A DNA stretch of 64,000 nt from Volucribacter psittacicida. Lineage in GTDB: Bacteria; Pseudomonadota; Gammaproteobacteria; Enterobacterales; Pasteurellaceae. Shown piece after piece: positions 56,367 through 63,793 of this stretch (its first letter is position 1; every line of letters starts with the position of its first letter). The notes under the pieces were generated by a model. The model did no database searches. It had not been told where the DNA came from and saw only the letters and a list, made by a program, of their open reading frames with translations. The stretch lies in contig NZ_SMFT01000005.1 of NCBI RefSeq assembly GCF_004339025.1, positions 104,688 through 168,687 of the forward strand. The letters run 5' to 3'. The translations under genes and the position numbers were made by a program.

Positions 56367-59300
56367 ATGGCAAATTTAAAAGAGCAAAATAAATGGGAGA
56401 CAGGGATTTATCGGATAGAAGAATCTGATCCTGTGCTAGGTGGTGAAAATGGCGTCAGTAATAAGCCATTAAAGCAATTGGCGAATCGAACTTTTTATCT
56501 TAATGAAATCGCCAAAGCGATTGTAGCAAGAGCGATTACCGCAGGCAACGGTTTAACGGGTGGCGGTACATTGGGAGCCAGTCGTACCATTAGCTTAGGC
56601 ACGCCTTCCAAAATTACCGCAACTTCTACCAATGTTGCTGGCGGAAATACTCATACCCATGAAATAGACAAGGCAAGTACCTCTGTAGCGGGAGTTGTAA
56701 AGTTAAACGATAGCTTAACCAGTAATGCTAACAACGAGGCATTAACCGCCCGTCAAGGAAAATTATTAAACGAGAATAAAGCGGAAAAAACCGAAGTAAT
56801 GCCACTCCAACAAGCCTCATTATCGGCAACCGATGATTTAAATGATTTTCGTCAAGATGGTGTTTTTCGACAAACCTCTTCGGCTCGTGCCTCTGTAGAG
56901 AGAAATTATCCCGAAGCGGCGGCTGGGATATTAGAAGTTCTCTATGGCGGTTATTATCAGCGTTATACCCTTGCGGTGAGCAGTGTTTGTTATCACCGTT
57001 GTCATCGTAGTGGTTCTTGGCAGGCGTGGCAGCGAGTAGATGGCTTGGATAAAGTGAATCGTGCGGGGGATACCATAACAGGAAACTTAACGGTTAATGC
57101 TAACTTGTCCGCTAATAACCTCGCTTTGAATTTTACTACAACTAATTGGAATGGGGTGTTTTTTAATCTTTATGATAACGGTTCAACCCACCAAGGTGGA
57201 CAGTGGCGAATGGAATTTAACCCTAAATCCAGTGAGGACACTCGATTAAACATTGTTTATAAGCCGAAAGTGGGCGAGCAGAAATATATCGCCTTTCCGA
57301 CGCTAAATTCAAACCGTGAAACGGTAGCTTATCAGAGTTGGGTGTCGGAGCAGGCGAAAATTATTCAAGAAAGATCCATTACCGCAGGCAACGGTTTAAC
57401 GGGCGGCGGTACATTGGGAGCCAGTCGCACCATTAGCTTAGGCACGCCTTCCAAAATTACCGCAACTTCTACCAATGTTGCTGGCGGAAATACCCATACC
57501 CATGAAATAGACAAGGCAAGTACCTCTGTAGCGGGAGTTGTAAAGTTAAACGATAGCTTAACCAGTAATGCCAACAATGAAGCTCTCACCGCTCGTCAAG
57601 GAAAATTATTAAACGAGAATAAAGCGGAAAAAGCTGAAGTGATGCCACTTCAGCAAGTCTCATTGTCGGCAACCGATGATTTAAATGATTTTCGTCAAGA
57701 TGGCATTTTTCGACAAACCTCTTCAGCTCGTGCCTCTGTGGAGAGAAATTATCCCGAGGCAGCGGCTGGGATATTAGAAGTTCTCTATGGCGGTTATTAT
57801 CAGCGTTATACCCTTGCGGTGAGCAGTGTTTGTTATCACCGTTGTCATCGTAGTGGTTCTTGGCAGGCGTGGCAGCGAGTAGATGGCTTAGATAAAGTGA
57901 ATCGTTCAGGGGATACCATTACTGGGGATTTAAAAGTTAATAAAACCCTTGAAAGTGGCTACCGTATTCAAATTGTGCGTAATGAAGAACGTTTTGTGCC
58001 TTATATGAATGTACGCAATGAAGCCATTGAGGCGGATAGCAATACCACTGACCGCCATATGACGGATTTTAATATGCAATGCTTGCGAGGAGGGGCAGAG
58101 AAAACAAAAGCGTTGATCCGTTCTTATTTGTTATCGGATAAAACATCAAGAGTACATTTTATGGCATCAAATGCCAGTGACCAATATCAAAATAATATGG
58201 TGATTCATGGCACAGGTAACAGTTCTTTTGGGACGGCGACAGATAATAATACCGACCGTTTACAAGTAAATGGCTCAATAGGGGCAAATACGTTAAATCT
58301 TTATGCCAAAGGTAATGAATGGTTAAATGCAAAGTTTAATTTATCCAATGGGGGAAATTGGCGGCTTGAAGTCAATCCAAATTCGGAAACAGATCCAAGG
58401 ATAAATTTTGTTTATACCAAAACGGATAAATCTACCAAATATATTGCTTTTCCTACGGTCAATTTAGGTCGTGAGACAGTGGCTTATCAAAGCTGGGTTG
58501 AAGAACAAATCAAGAAATCCTTGCCTTTGGGGTCTATTGTTGGTTTTCCGAAAGAAATTACCAATCCAGCAGGATTTTTAAAATGTGATGGCTCAATTTT
58601 TGCTCAAGCCTCTTATCCTGATTTGTATAAAGCGATGGGCAATAAAAATACTTTGCCAAATCTTAATGGGGAAATTGGGCAAGTTGCCCCTTTTGCGGTA
58701 AATAATTTACCTGAAGGCTGGATATGGTTTGATGAAATTAGCAGTAAAGTAAAGCAAACCAACCACCCTGAGCTGTATCGCTTGCTTATTGCTCAATATG
58801 GTTCACTTGCCAAAGTGCCTAAATTGGGCGATCGTTTTATTCGCAATATTGGTAGCAATTTGACGATCGGACAGTTACAAGATGATGAAATTAAACGGCA
58901 TCGCCATTTAAGTAACTGGGGAGAACATAATAGTTCATCTCAAGATATTGAACGAGATACTTCAAAAACGATTAAAGGGGCGCATGGTAGCGACAACGAT
59001 AACGCAAATTACTATACCTCTTATACAGGTGGCGATGAGACACGCCCTAAAGCGATTGCTTTCAAATTCGCCATCAAGGCAACCAATGCAGTTAATTATT
59101 GGATTAAGGCGTATGGAGAAGTTATCAATACTGGCTCTTTAGATGCCGCTAACTTAGCTTTAGCTCTTCAAGGGAAAGCCGATAAAAATCACACTCACAC
59201 TTTTTCTGACATTATCAATTTTAGTCAAGGGGTAGCAAATTCCATTAGCAGCTCAAAAACTGAAAATGGCTGGTGCAAACTCCCAAATGGATTAATTATG

Positions 59301-59558
59301 ATGTGGGGAAACTTCAAAACAGGAAGGATAGGCAATGAGATAAAAGGAGATGTCATTTTTCCGATTGCTTTTCCAAATATGGCTTTCTCTGTCACATTGA
59401 GCGGAGCTCATGGCACTATAAGTAGTGGTGGAGCAAGTTGGGAAGGTTTTTCAATAAGTGAATTAACAAACGCTAAATTTCAATGGCATTCAAGTTGGCA
59501 ATCAAGAAGCACTGAACAAGGCGAGTCTAAAATATATTGGTTTGCCGTCGGTTATTAG
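56367..59558 (+). CDS. Tail fibre protein with duplicated module
   Basis: 1063 residues. A conserved N-terminal attachment part (1-40) is followed by a module of about 180 residues (ITAGNGLTGGGTLGASRTIS through WQAWQRVDGLDKVNR) that appears twice, at about 57-237 and 338-518, nearly identical in DNA. Later come a phage collar domain (PLGSIVGFPKEITNPAGFLK, about 715-760) and a C-terminal NGWCKLPNGLIMMWGNF domain of the gp53 type. Receptor-binding protein. Confidence 0.9.
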   Translation: MANLKEQNKWETGIYRIEESDPVLGGENGVSNKPLKQLANRTFYLNEIAKAIVARAITAGNGLTGGGTLGASRTISLGTPSKITATSTNVAGGNTHTHEIDKASTSVAGVVKLNDSLTSNANNEALTARQGKLLNENKAEKTEVMPLQQASLSATDDLNDFRQDGVFRQTSSARASVERNYPEAAAGILEVLYGGYYQRYTLAVSSVCYHRCHRSGSWQAWQRVDGLDKVNRAGDTITGNLTVNANLSANNLALNFTTTNWNGVFFNLYDNGSTHQGGQWRMEFNPKSSEDTRLNIVYKPKVGEQKYIAFPTLNSNRETVAYQSWVSEQAKIIQERSITAGNGLTGGGTLGASRTISLGTPSKITATSTNVAGGNTHTHEIDKASTSVAGVVKLNDSLTSNANNEALTARQGKLLNENKAEKAEVMPLQQVSLSATDDLNDFRQDGIFRQTSSARASVERNYPEAAAGILEVLYGGYYQRYTLAVSSVCYHRCHRSGSWQAWQRVDGLDKVNRSGDTITGDLKVNKTLESGYRIQIVRNEERFVPYMNVRNEAIEADSNTTDRHMTDFNMQCLRGGAEKTKALIRSYLLSDKTSRVHFMASNASDQYQNNMVIHGTGNSSFGTATDNNTDRLQVNGSIGANTLNLYAKGNEWLNAKFNLSNGGNWRLEVNPNSETDPRINFVYTKTDKSTKYIAFPTVNLGRETVAYQSWVEEQIKKSLPLGSIVGFPKEITNPAGFLKCDGSIFAQASYPDLYKAMGNKNTLPNLNGEIGQVAPFAVNNLPEGWIWFDEISSKVKQTNHPELYRLLIAQYGSLAKVPKLGDRFIRNIGSNLTIGQLQDDEIKRHRHLSNWGEHNSSSQDIERDTSKTIKGAHGSDNDNANYYTSYTGGDETRPKAIAFKFAIKATNAVNYWIKAYGEVINTGSLDAANLALALQGKADKNHTHTFSDIINFSQGVANSISSSKTENGWCKLPNGLIMMWGNFKTGRIGNEIKGDVIFPIAFPNMAFSVTLSGAHGTISSGGASWEGFSISELTNAKFQWHSSWQSRSTEQGESKIYWFAVGY
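56535..57077 (+). repeat. Tail fibre direct repeat, copy 1
   Basis: About 543 bases, from ATTACCGCAGGCAACGG to GGGGATACCAT, repeated at 57378-57920 at an offset of 843 bases with a few silent and conservative changes. Confidence 0.85.
57378..57920 (+). repeat. Tail fibre direct repeat, copy 2
   Basis: Second copy of the module, still in frame. Most differences from copy 1 are third-position changes, so both copies are under protein-level constraint or conversion. Confidence 0.85.
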
Positions 59559-59572
59559 GTAGGTGGAGTAAA

Positions 59573-60184
59573 ATGATGAAAGTTTTTTATAAAAACGGTT
59601 TTTATTTACAAGGTATTCATTCAATCCCTGAAAGTGCGGTGGAAATTTCAAAAGAAATTTATGATGAATTGATGAAAGGGCAATCACAAGGCAAAACCAT
59701 TATTGCCGATGAAAACGGCTCGCCAATTTTAATTGAGCCACAGCCTAGCCCTTGCCATATTTTAAAGGGGAGTGAATGGGTCATTGATGAAAACAAGCAG
59801 CAAGCCTATCTCGCCAGTCTTCGGCAACAATTAAGCAATGACATTGATAATAAAGCCGCGGATATTTCTACTTATTGGACTCGTTTTATCAATGAATATC
59901 AAGAACGAGAGGCTGCGGCATTAGCGTTTAAACAGGCTGATTACCAAGGCGAGCCGAGTGTTTATATCACAAGTTTTTCAAGCGTAGCGGGCTTAGATAA
60001 TCAAGCCGCAGTTGAACTGATTTTAAAACAAGCAGCAGAGTTGAGATCCTTGCAAGAACAGCTTGCCATACAACGAATGCGAAAATATGAGTTGAAAAAT
60101 GAGGCACTTGATGAATCGCAACTGCAAGCAATCTATCAAGATATTATTAACAAAATGAATGAACTGGCGGAGAAAGCATCATGA
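59573..60184 (+). CDS. Tail fibre assembly-type protein
   Basis: 203 residues after the fibre: FYKNGFYLQGIHSIPESAVE, the typical start of fibre-assembly proteins, and a helical C-terminus. ATG 59573 has GGTGGAG upstream. An uptake sequence is at 59632-59640. Likely chaperone for the fibre. Confidence 0.7.
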   Translation: MMKVFYKNGFYLQGIHSIPESAVEISKEIYDELMKGQSQGKTIIADENGSPILIEPQPSPCHILKGSEWVIDENKQQAYLASLRQQLSNDIDNKAADISTYWTRFINEYQEREAAALAFKQADYQGEPSVYITSFSSVAGLDNQAAVELILKQAAELRSLQEQLAIQRMRKYELKNEALDESQLQAIYQDIINKMNELAEKAS

Positions 60185-60636
60185 AAACACAAGTCTATTT
60201 AGCCTTTTATAAAGGCAGAAAACAAGGTTGGCTGCCGAAAGCTGTGATTGCACGATTAAGCGATTGGCTGACTAGAAAACTCACAAAGGGTATTTATTCC
60301 CATTGTGAAATTGCGATAAGAGCAGAGGGAGAAGACCAGTATCAATGCTATTCCTCAAGTATTCGTGATGGCGGTGTACGGCAGAAAAGGATGTTACTGG
60401 ATAGCGATAAATGGGATTTGATTGAGCTGGTTGGCGTTAATGAAGCCCAAATTATTCGGTACTTTAATCAAACTCAAGGCAGTCGCTATGATTGGTTTGG
60501 GGCGATAGGTGTCGTGTTCGGCATTCCGCACGCACGTTCAAAATTCTTTTGTTCGGAATGGTGTGCAAATGCGATAAATGGCGGTACTGAGGGCTGGCGG
60601 TTTAGTCCGAATGATTTGGCAGTGATTTTAGAGTAA
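60181..60636 (+). CDS. Permuted NlpC/P60-like protein (YiiX/YebB type)
   Basis: 151 residues with the circularly permuted papain-like order: His in YSHCEIAIRA (near 41) and later Cys in KFFCSEWCANAI (near 122). Such proteins are hydrolases or acyltransferases; phage copies are sometimes misnamed enoyl-CoA hydratase. Overlaps the fibre-assembly gene by four bases and precedes an XRE regulator by six bases. Confidence 0.75.
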   Translation: MKTQVYLAFYKGRKQGWLPKAVIARLSDWLTRKLTKGIYSHCEIAIRAEGEDQYQCYSSSIRDGGVRQKRMLLDSDKWDLIELVGVNEAQIIRYFNQTQGSRYDWFGAIGVVFGIPHARSKFFCSEWCANAINGGTEGWRFSPNDLAVILE

Positions 60637-60642
60637 AGCAAA

Positions 60643-61008
60643 ATGAAAAGGGTAAAGCTAACTGAGTTTGGCAAAGCAGTTCGTAAAGCAAGAGTGGATG
60701 CCAATGAAACTTTGTACAGTATGGCAAAAGCTATTGGTACAAGTCCCTCATTTTTAAGTGGGATGGAAACGGGACGCAAGAAAATTACAGTTAAATGGGT
60801 AGTAAAAATTGTAGTATTTTTTCAAGAAAGAAATATACAGACTGATAATTTTCAAATGTTAGCGGAAGTGTCTAATCATGCTATATCGGTAAAAGGCTTG
60901 CCATTACAACAACAGATACTTATCGCAGAATTGGCTAAATCTGTGATGACGATAGAACAATTAAAAACACTTGCAATTTTGGTTAAACAAGTCAATCAAG
61001 GAGTATAA
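60643..61008 (+). CDS. XRE-type regulator
   Basis: 121 residues with an HTH at about 8-65: LTEFGKAVRKARVDANETLY, SMAKAIGTSPSFLSGMETGR. Similar to small antitoxin-type or repressor HTH proteins. Possible target: com/methyltransferase region directly after it, or the hydrolase before it. Confidence 0.75.
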   Translation: MKRVKLTEFGKAVRKARVDANETLYSMAKAIGTSPSFLSGMETGRKKITVKWVVKIVVFFQERNIQTDNFQMLAEVSNHAISVKGLPLQQQILIAELAKSVMTIEQLKTLAILVKQVNQGV

Positions 61009-61043
61009 CAAAATGATTTTATAATGTGAGAATTAAGGAAGAA

Positions 61044-61134
61044 GACGGTATCGTTAGCTGTTGCGAGCAACTAACGATAGCCTAAGCAGACGTAGCCTGC
61101 ATAAGCCCGAGACCGTCCTGTCTGACCAGACGGG
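61044..61134 (+). ncRNA. Structured RNA candidate between XRE gene and com
   Basis: Closing stem GACGGT (61044-61049)/ACCGTC (61112-61117) encloses ATCGTTAG/CTAACGAT (61050-61057, 61071-61078; inner TTG-CGAG-CAA) and GCAG/CTGC (61086-61089, 61097-61100), a three-way junction. An alternative hairpin CCTGTCT-GACC-AGACGGG (61117-61134) follows. G+C is clearly higher than the surroundings. No ORF. May control com. Confidence 0.6.
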
Positions 61135-61147
61135 CGGATCTTAACAT

Positions 61148-61169
61148 AAAACCGCTTAAAATGGGAAAA
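61148..61169 (+). repeat. Internal copy of the phage-end motif
   Basis: 22 bases containing CCGCTTAAAATGGGAAAA are identical to 63035-63056 in the right end and nearly so to 25550-25568 in the left. It sits 3 bases before com, and also acts as its leader. Confidence 0.65.
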
Positions 61170-61171
61170 TT

Positions 61172-61288
61172 ATGCAGATAAAGGAATATCGTTGTCGTTG
61201 CTGTAAAAAGCTACTAGCACGAGCGAAAAATGCACAAAGTTTAGAGATAAAATGCGTGCGTTGTAAGAAAATCAACAATTTCAATTAA
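61172..61288 (+). CDS. com: Com-like zinc-finger translational activator
   Basis: 38 residues: MQIKEYRCRCCKKLLARAKN, then IKCVRCKKINNFN. Two Cys-x2-Cys pairs (8/11 and 28/31) match Mu Com, which binds mom mRNA and opens its start-site hairpin. It lies directly before the modification gene, as in Mu. Confidence 0.88.
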   Translation: MQIKEYRCRCCKKLLARAKNAQSLEIKCVRCKKINNFN

Positions 61289-61322
61289 CTTAGAGTGTCG
61301 GAGCGTCAAGGAACGCCAGAAC

Positions 61323-61350
61323 GCCATAATAAAAAGGACATTATTATGGC
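61323..61350 (+). promoter_or_regulatory. Start-codon hairpin of the methyltransferase (probable Com target)
   Basis: GCCATAATAA (61323-61332) pairs perfectly with TTATTATGGC (61341-61350). The 8-base loop holds the ribosome site (AAAGGA) and the ATG (61346-61348) is in the stem. In Mu, Com relieves such a block in mom mRNA. Confidence 0.7.
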
Positions 61351-62200
61351 AAATAAAACAAAATCTTTACATTTCACTCAAGCCCCACTGCCGTTTGTAG
61401 GTCAAAAAAGGCTGTTTTTAAATCAGTTTAAAGCCTTGTTAAATCAGCATTTAACCGATGATGGCGAGGGCTGGACGATTGTTGATGTGTTTGGCGGGAG
61501 TGGGTTATTAAGCCACGTCGCTAAGCAAATCAAACCTAAAGCAAGGGTTATTTATAACGATTATGACGGTTATGCCGAGCGGTTACAGCATATTGATGAT
61601 ATAAATCGTCTGCGGGCAAAACTTTGGCAGCTGCTTGAGGGTAAGGTTGAAAGCAAGAAACGATTACCGCCAGCACTGAAACAGCAAGTCATCGCCAAAA
61701 TTGAAGCCTTTGAGGGCTATAAGGACTTAAATACCTTGGTGGGCTGGTTGTTATTCAGTGGGCAACAGGCTGCCACCTTTGAGGATTTTTATCGGCAAGA
61801 TTTTTGGTTTCGAGTGCGTAAAACCCCTTATGCCAATGCTGAACATTATTTAGATGGTTTGGAAATTGTGAGCGAAAGTTTTCATCAGTTAATGCCAAAA
61901 TTTCAGGATAATCCCAAAGCCTTGCTGATTCTTGACCCGCCTTATTTATGCACTCATCAAGCTAGCTATCGTCAAGCCCATTATTTTGATTTAATTGATT
62001 TTTTACGCTTGATTAACTTGACAAGACCGCCCTATTTGTTCTTTAGCTCGACCAAATCGGAATTTATTCGTTTTATTGATTATATGATTGAGGATAAGGT
62101 GGATAATTGGCAAATTTTTGAGGACTGTCAGCGGATTATTGTTCATACCTCCACCAGTTATACAGGGAAATATGAGGATAATTTAGTCTATAAATTCTAA
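61346..62200 (+). CDS. DNA N6-adenine methyltransferase (Dam-like, mom replacement)
   Basis: 284 residues of the D12 class: PFVGQKRLFLNQF (motif X), VDVFGGSGLLSH (motif I, SAM) and LLILDPPYLCTH (motif IV, DPPY). In Haemophilus FluMu the gene after com encodes a non-specific adenine methyltransferase; this one is its likely counterpart, protecting phage DNA from restriction. Start 61346 by AAAGGA; a longer frame from 61295 is not supported. Confidence 0.88.
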   Translation: MANKTKSLHFTQAPLPFVGQKRLFLNQFKALLNQHLTDDGEGWTIVDVFGGSGLLSHVAKQIKPKARVIYNDYDGYAERLQHIDDINRLRAKLWQLLEGKVESKKRLPPALKQQVIAKIEAFEGYKDLNTLVGWLLFSGQQAATFEDFYRQDFWFRVRKTPYANAEHYLDGLEIVSESFHQLMPKFQDNPKALLILDPPYLCTHQASYRQAHYFDLIDFLRLINLTRPPYLFFSSTKSEFIRFIDYMIEDKVDNWQIFEDCQRIIVHTSTSYTGKYEDNLVYKF

Positions 62201-62214
62201 GGCAATCCCCGCAT

Positions 62215-62463
62215 TTAGCGGGGAAATTCGGATTTTAAGGCGTAAAAATCAGGCGTTGTGCTGTGGTTGGTTAATAAATAAAAACTGACGAGTTTATCCT
62301 GTAAGTGGGAACGGCGACCTGTAAAGCGGATAGGCGTAAACGCCAGTTTATAGGTTACCCCCTCAAAGGTATAGGTGTCGTTGCTCATAGTTTCCTCGCC
62401 TGTTTTTACAATGCGTAAAGCAAATTCGGTCAGCATTTCGTGGTGGGTTCTGAGTTTTAACAT
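62215..62463 (-). CDS. Hypothetical protein, right-end minus-strand gene 1
   Basis: 82 residues with strong AAGGAG eight bases upstream. FEGVTYKLAFTPIRFTGRRS and YLLTNHSTTPDFYALKSEF are the only notable parts; no family recognised. Forms a two-gene unit with the next gene, opposite to the late genes. Confidence 0.55.
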   Translation of the reverse strand: MLKLRTHHEMLTEFALRIVKTGEETMSNDTYTFEGVTYKLAFTPIRFTGRRSHLQDKLVSFYLLTNHSTTPDFYALKSEFPR

Positions 62464-62478
62464 GGTGGTGCTCCTTGA

Positions 62479-62847
62479 TTAAAGTGGTTGTAATGAGGTG
62501 TGATGGCTGAGGTAATACCAACGTTGTTCATCAAGGTTAAATAAATAAGCGTATTCTGCCGTACTGGTTTGGAATAACTGACAAAATTGAATATCTGAGT
62601 TGAAATAATGGCGTTTAGCGTCGTTATAGTAACGGTTTTGGGTTTTTATGGTTTTGGCTGGCGATGAAAATAACTCTCGGATATCACCAACGGCAAGTAA
62701 ATTATTGACGTCTTTTGCGTTGTAATAACGCGTTAAAATGTCTCCAGCGTATTCAGGGTAACCGTCTATACCAAGCTGTAATGTATGTACAGCATAACCA
62801 CCATTTGCGCTTTTTTTCATTGTTCCAATGTAAGCCTGTGTTGCCAT
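62479..62847 (-). CDS. Conserved hypothetical protein, right-end minus-strand gene 2
   Basis: 122 residues: MATQAYIGTMKKSANGGYAV, DGYPEYAGDILTRYY, VNNLLAVGDIREL. I recall this pattern (Y-I-G ... DGYP-Y-G ... GD-S-L) from many small phage and plasmid proteins; function unknown. GAGAGGAC precedes the ATG at 62847. A TTTAAA-pair box lies 126 bases upstream in the same orientation. Confidence 0.6.
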   Translation of the reverse strand: MATQAYIGTMKKSANGGYAVHTLQLGIDGYPEYAGDILTRYYNAKDVNNLLAVGDIRELFSSPAKTIKTQNRYYNDAKRHYFNSDIQFCQLFQTSTAEYAYLFNLDEQRWYYLSHHTSLQPL

Positions 62848-62973
62848 AATATTGTCCTCTCCGTGTTATTTCGTTAAGGACAGATTCGCTCGGAATGCAA
62901 TGGAAGTGAAGTGTTACTATGAATAAAGGAGACTGACTGCGGTTCAAATACGCTGGAGAGGTATGGACGTCTG

Positions 62974-62992
62974 GTTTAAAGGGGATTTAAAT
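62974..62992 (-). promoter_or_regulatory. TTTAAA-pair box upstream of the minus-strand genes
   Basis: Read on the minus strand, ATTTAAATCCCCTTTAAAC is identical over 19 bases to 35013-35031 at the lysis promoter. The gap 62848-63118 otherwise holds only the right-end sites. Confidence 0.55.
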
Positions 62993-63041
62993 GGCGTTTA
63001 AAGAGGGTTTTAATGAAGTTTTTTTAGAAAAGAAAAAACCG

Positions 63042-63105
63042 CTTAAAATGGGAAAAATACCATAATATAATTTCTCACTTTAAGCGGTTGCGTTTCTCAA
63101 AATTC
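63042..63105. promoter_or_regulatory. Right-end transposase binding sites
   Basis: CTTAAAATGGGAAA (63042-63055) and, inverted, TTTCTCACTTTAAG (63071-63084) and GTTTCTCAAAATTC (63092-63105). Same motif as the left end. The first two with their ACCG/CGGT flanks also make a long inverted repeat. Confidence 0.7.
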
Positions 63106-63118
63106 GCGGTCGGCATCA

Positions 63119-63123
63119 TTAGT
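63119..63123. repeat. Right target-site duplication TTAGT
   Basis: Directly follows the CA end; equal to 25380-25384. Confidence 0.93.
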
Positions 63124-63782
63124 GGAAAACCTGGAACGAGTAATAAAACACTTGAAGCAATAGCAATTTGAGGATCATTACCTAACTCATACTTCAAACC
63201 TAAACCCGCAATAAATGTTGCAACAAAGGCAGTAATGGCAAATACAATGATAGGATTATAATGGCGTGTTGCTAATCTTTGGCGCACAAACATTGCAACC
63301 ATTGCAGCCAAAAAGGTCAGCATACACACTACAATATCGCCACCTGATAACCGAGCAAAAGAAGCACAAGATAAGCCAACCATCACAACAACTAGCCAAC
63401 GATGATATTTGAATGGTTCAATTTGGTTAATTTTGCGTTTGACCATCGCTAAATCATAAATTTTATGCTCAGTTGCTAACATAATATGCTGTACTTCTGT
63501 AACAACGTGCATATTAATGCCTTTATCTTGGTTCTTACGCGTGGTTGTGATACAGCGATCTTGATAGCGAGTAGTTAAAATAATTGCATTTGGTGTCAAG
63601 GCACATTCAACCGAATCCACCCCTAAAGCAAGCCCTAAGCGATCGGCAATTTGCACAATCAATGTACTTTCCGCACCATATTGCAATAATAATAAAGCGA
63701 CTTGGGCACATACTCTGGTAATATCTTTTTGCCTATCATAAGGCATATCAACTAAGCTCGCCATGATTAACCCCATCATCAT
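63119..63782 (-). pseudogene. yjjP: yjjP, 5' fragment (N-terminal part)
   Basis: First 221 codons of YjjP (DUF1212/ThrE family): CAQVALLLLQYGAESTLIVQ, STRKN-type region (TTRKNQDKGINMHVVTEVQH) and hydrophobic helices to LLLVPGFPL, then it runs into prophage DNA and stops after 14 foreign codons (63075). With the 3' fragment at 25234-25384 it makes a complete gene. Loss of YjjPB export is expected in this lysogen. Confidence 0.92.
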
Positions 63783-63793
63783 AAGAATGAAAT

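Larger units (their letters stand above)
25385..63118 (+). mobile_element. Mu-like transposable prophage, complete, 37,734 bp
   Basis: Ends begin TG (25385) and end CA (63118), with flanking 5-bp TTAGT repeats. Gene order is that of Mu: repressor, ner, A, B, early genes, mor, lysis, terminase, portal, F, G, I/Z, capsid, sheath, tube, chaperone, tape measure, baseplate, fibre, com and a DNA-modification gene. No structural module is missing or frameshifted, so it may be inducible. Only one Mor/C-type activator gene is seen. Confidence 0.96.

Noticed and set aside
62753..62947. Minus-strand ORF upstream of the right-end genes
   Set aside because: Overlaps the start of the 62847 gene in another frame, with no ribosome site; composition looks like a shadow.
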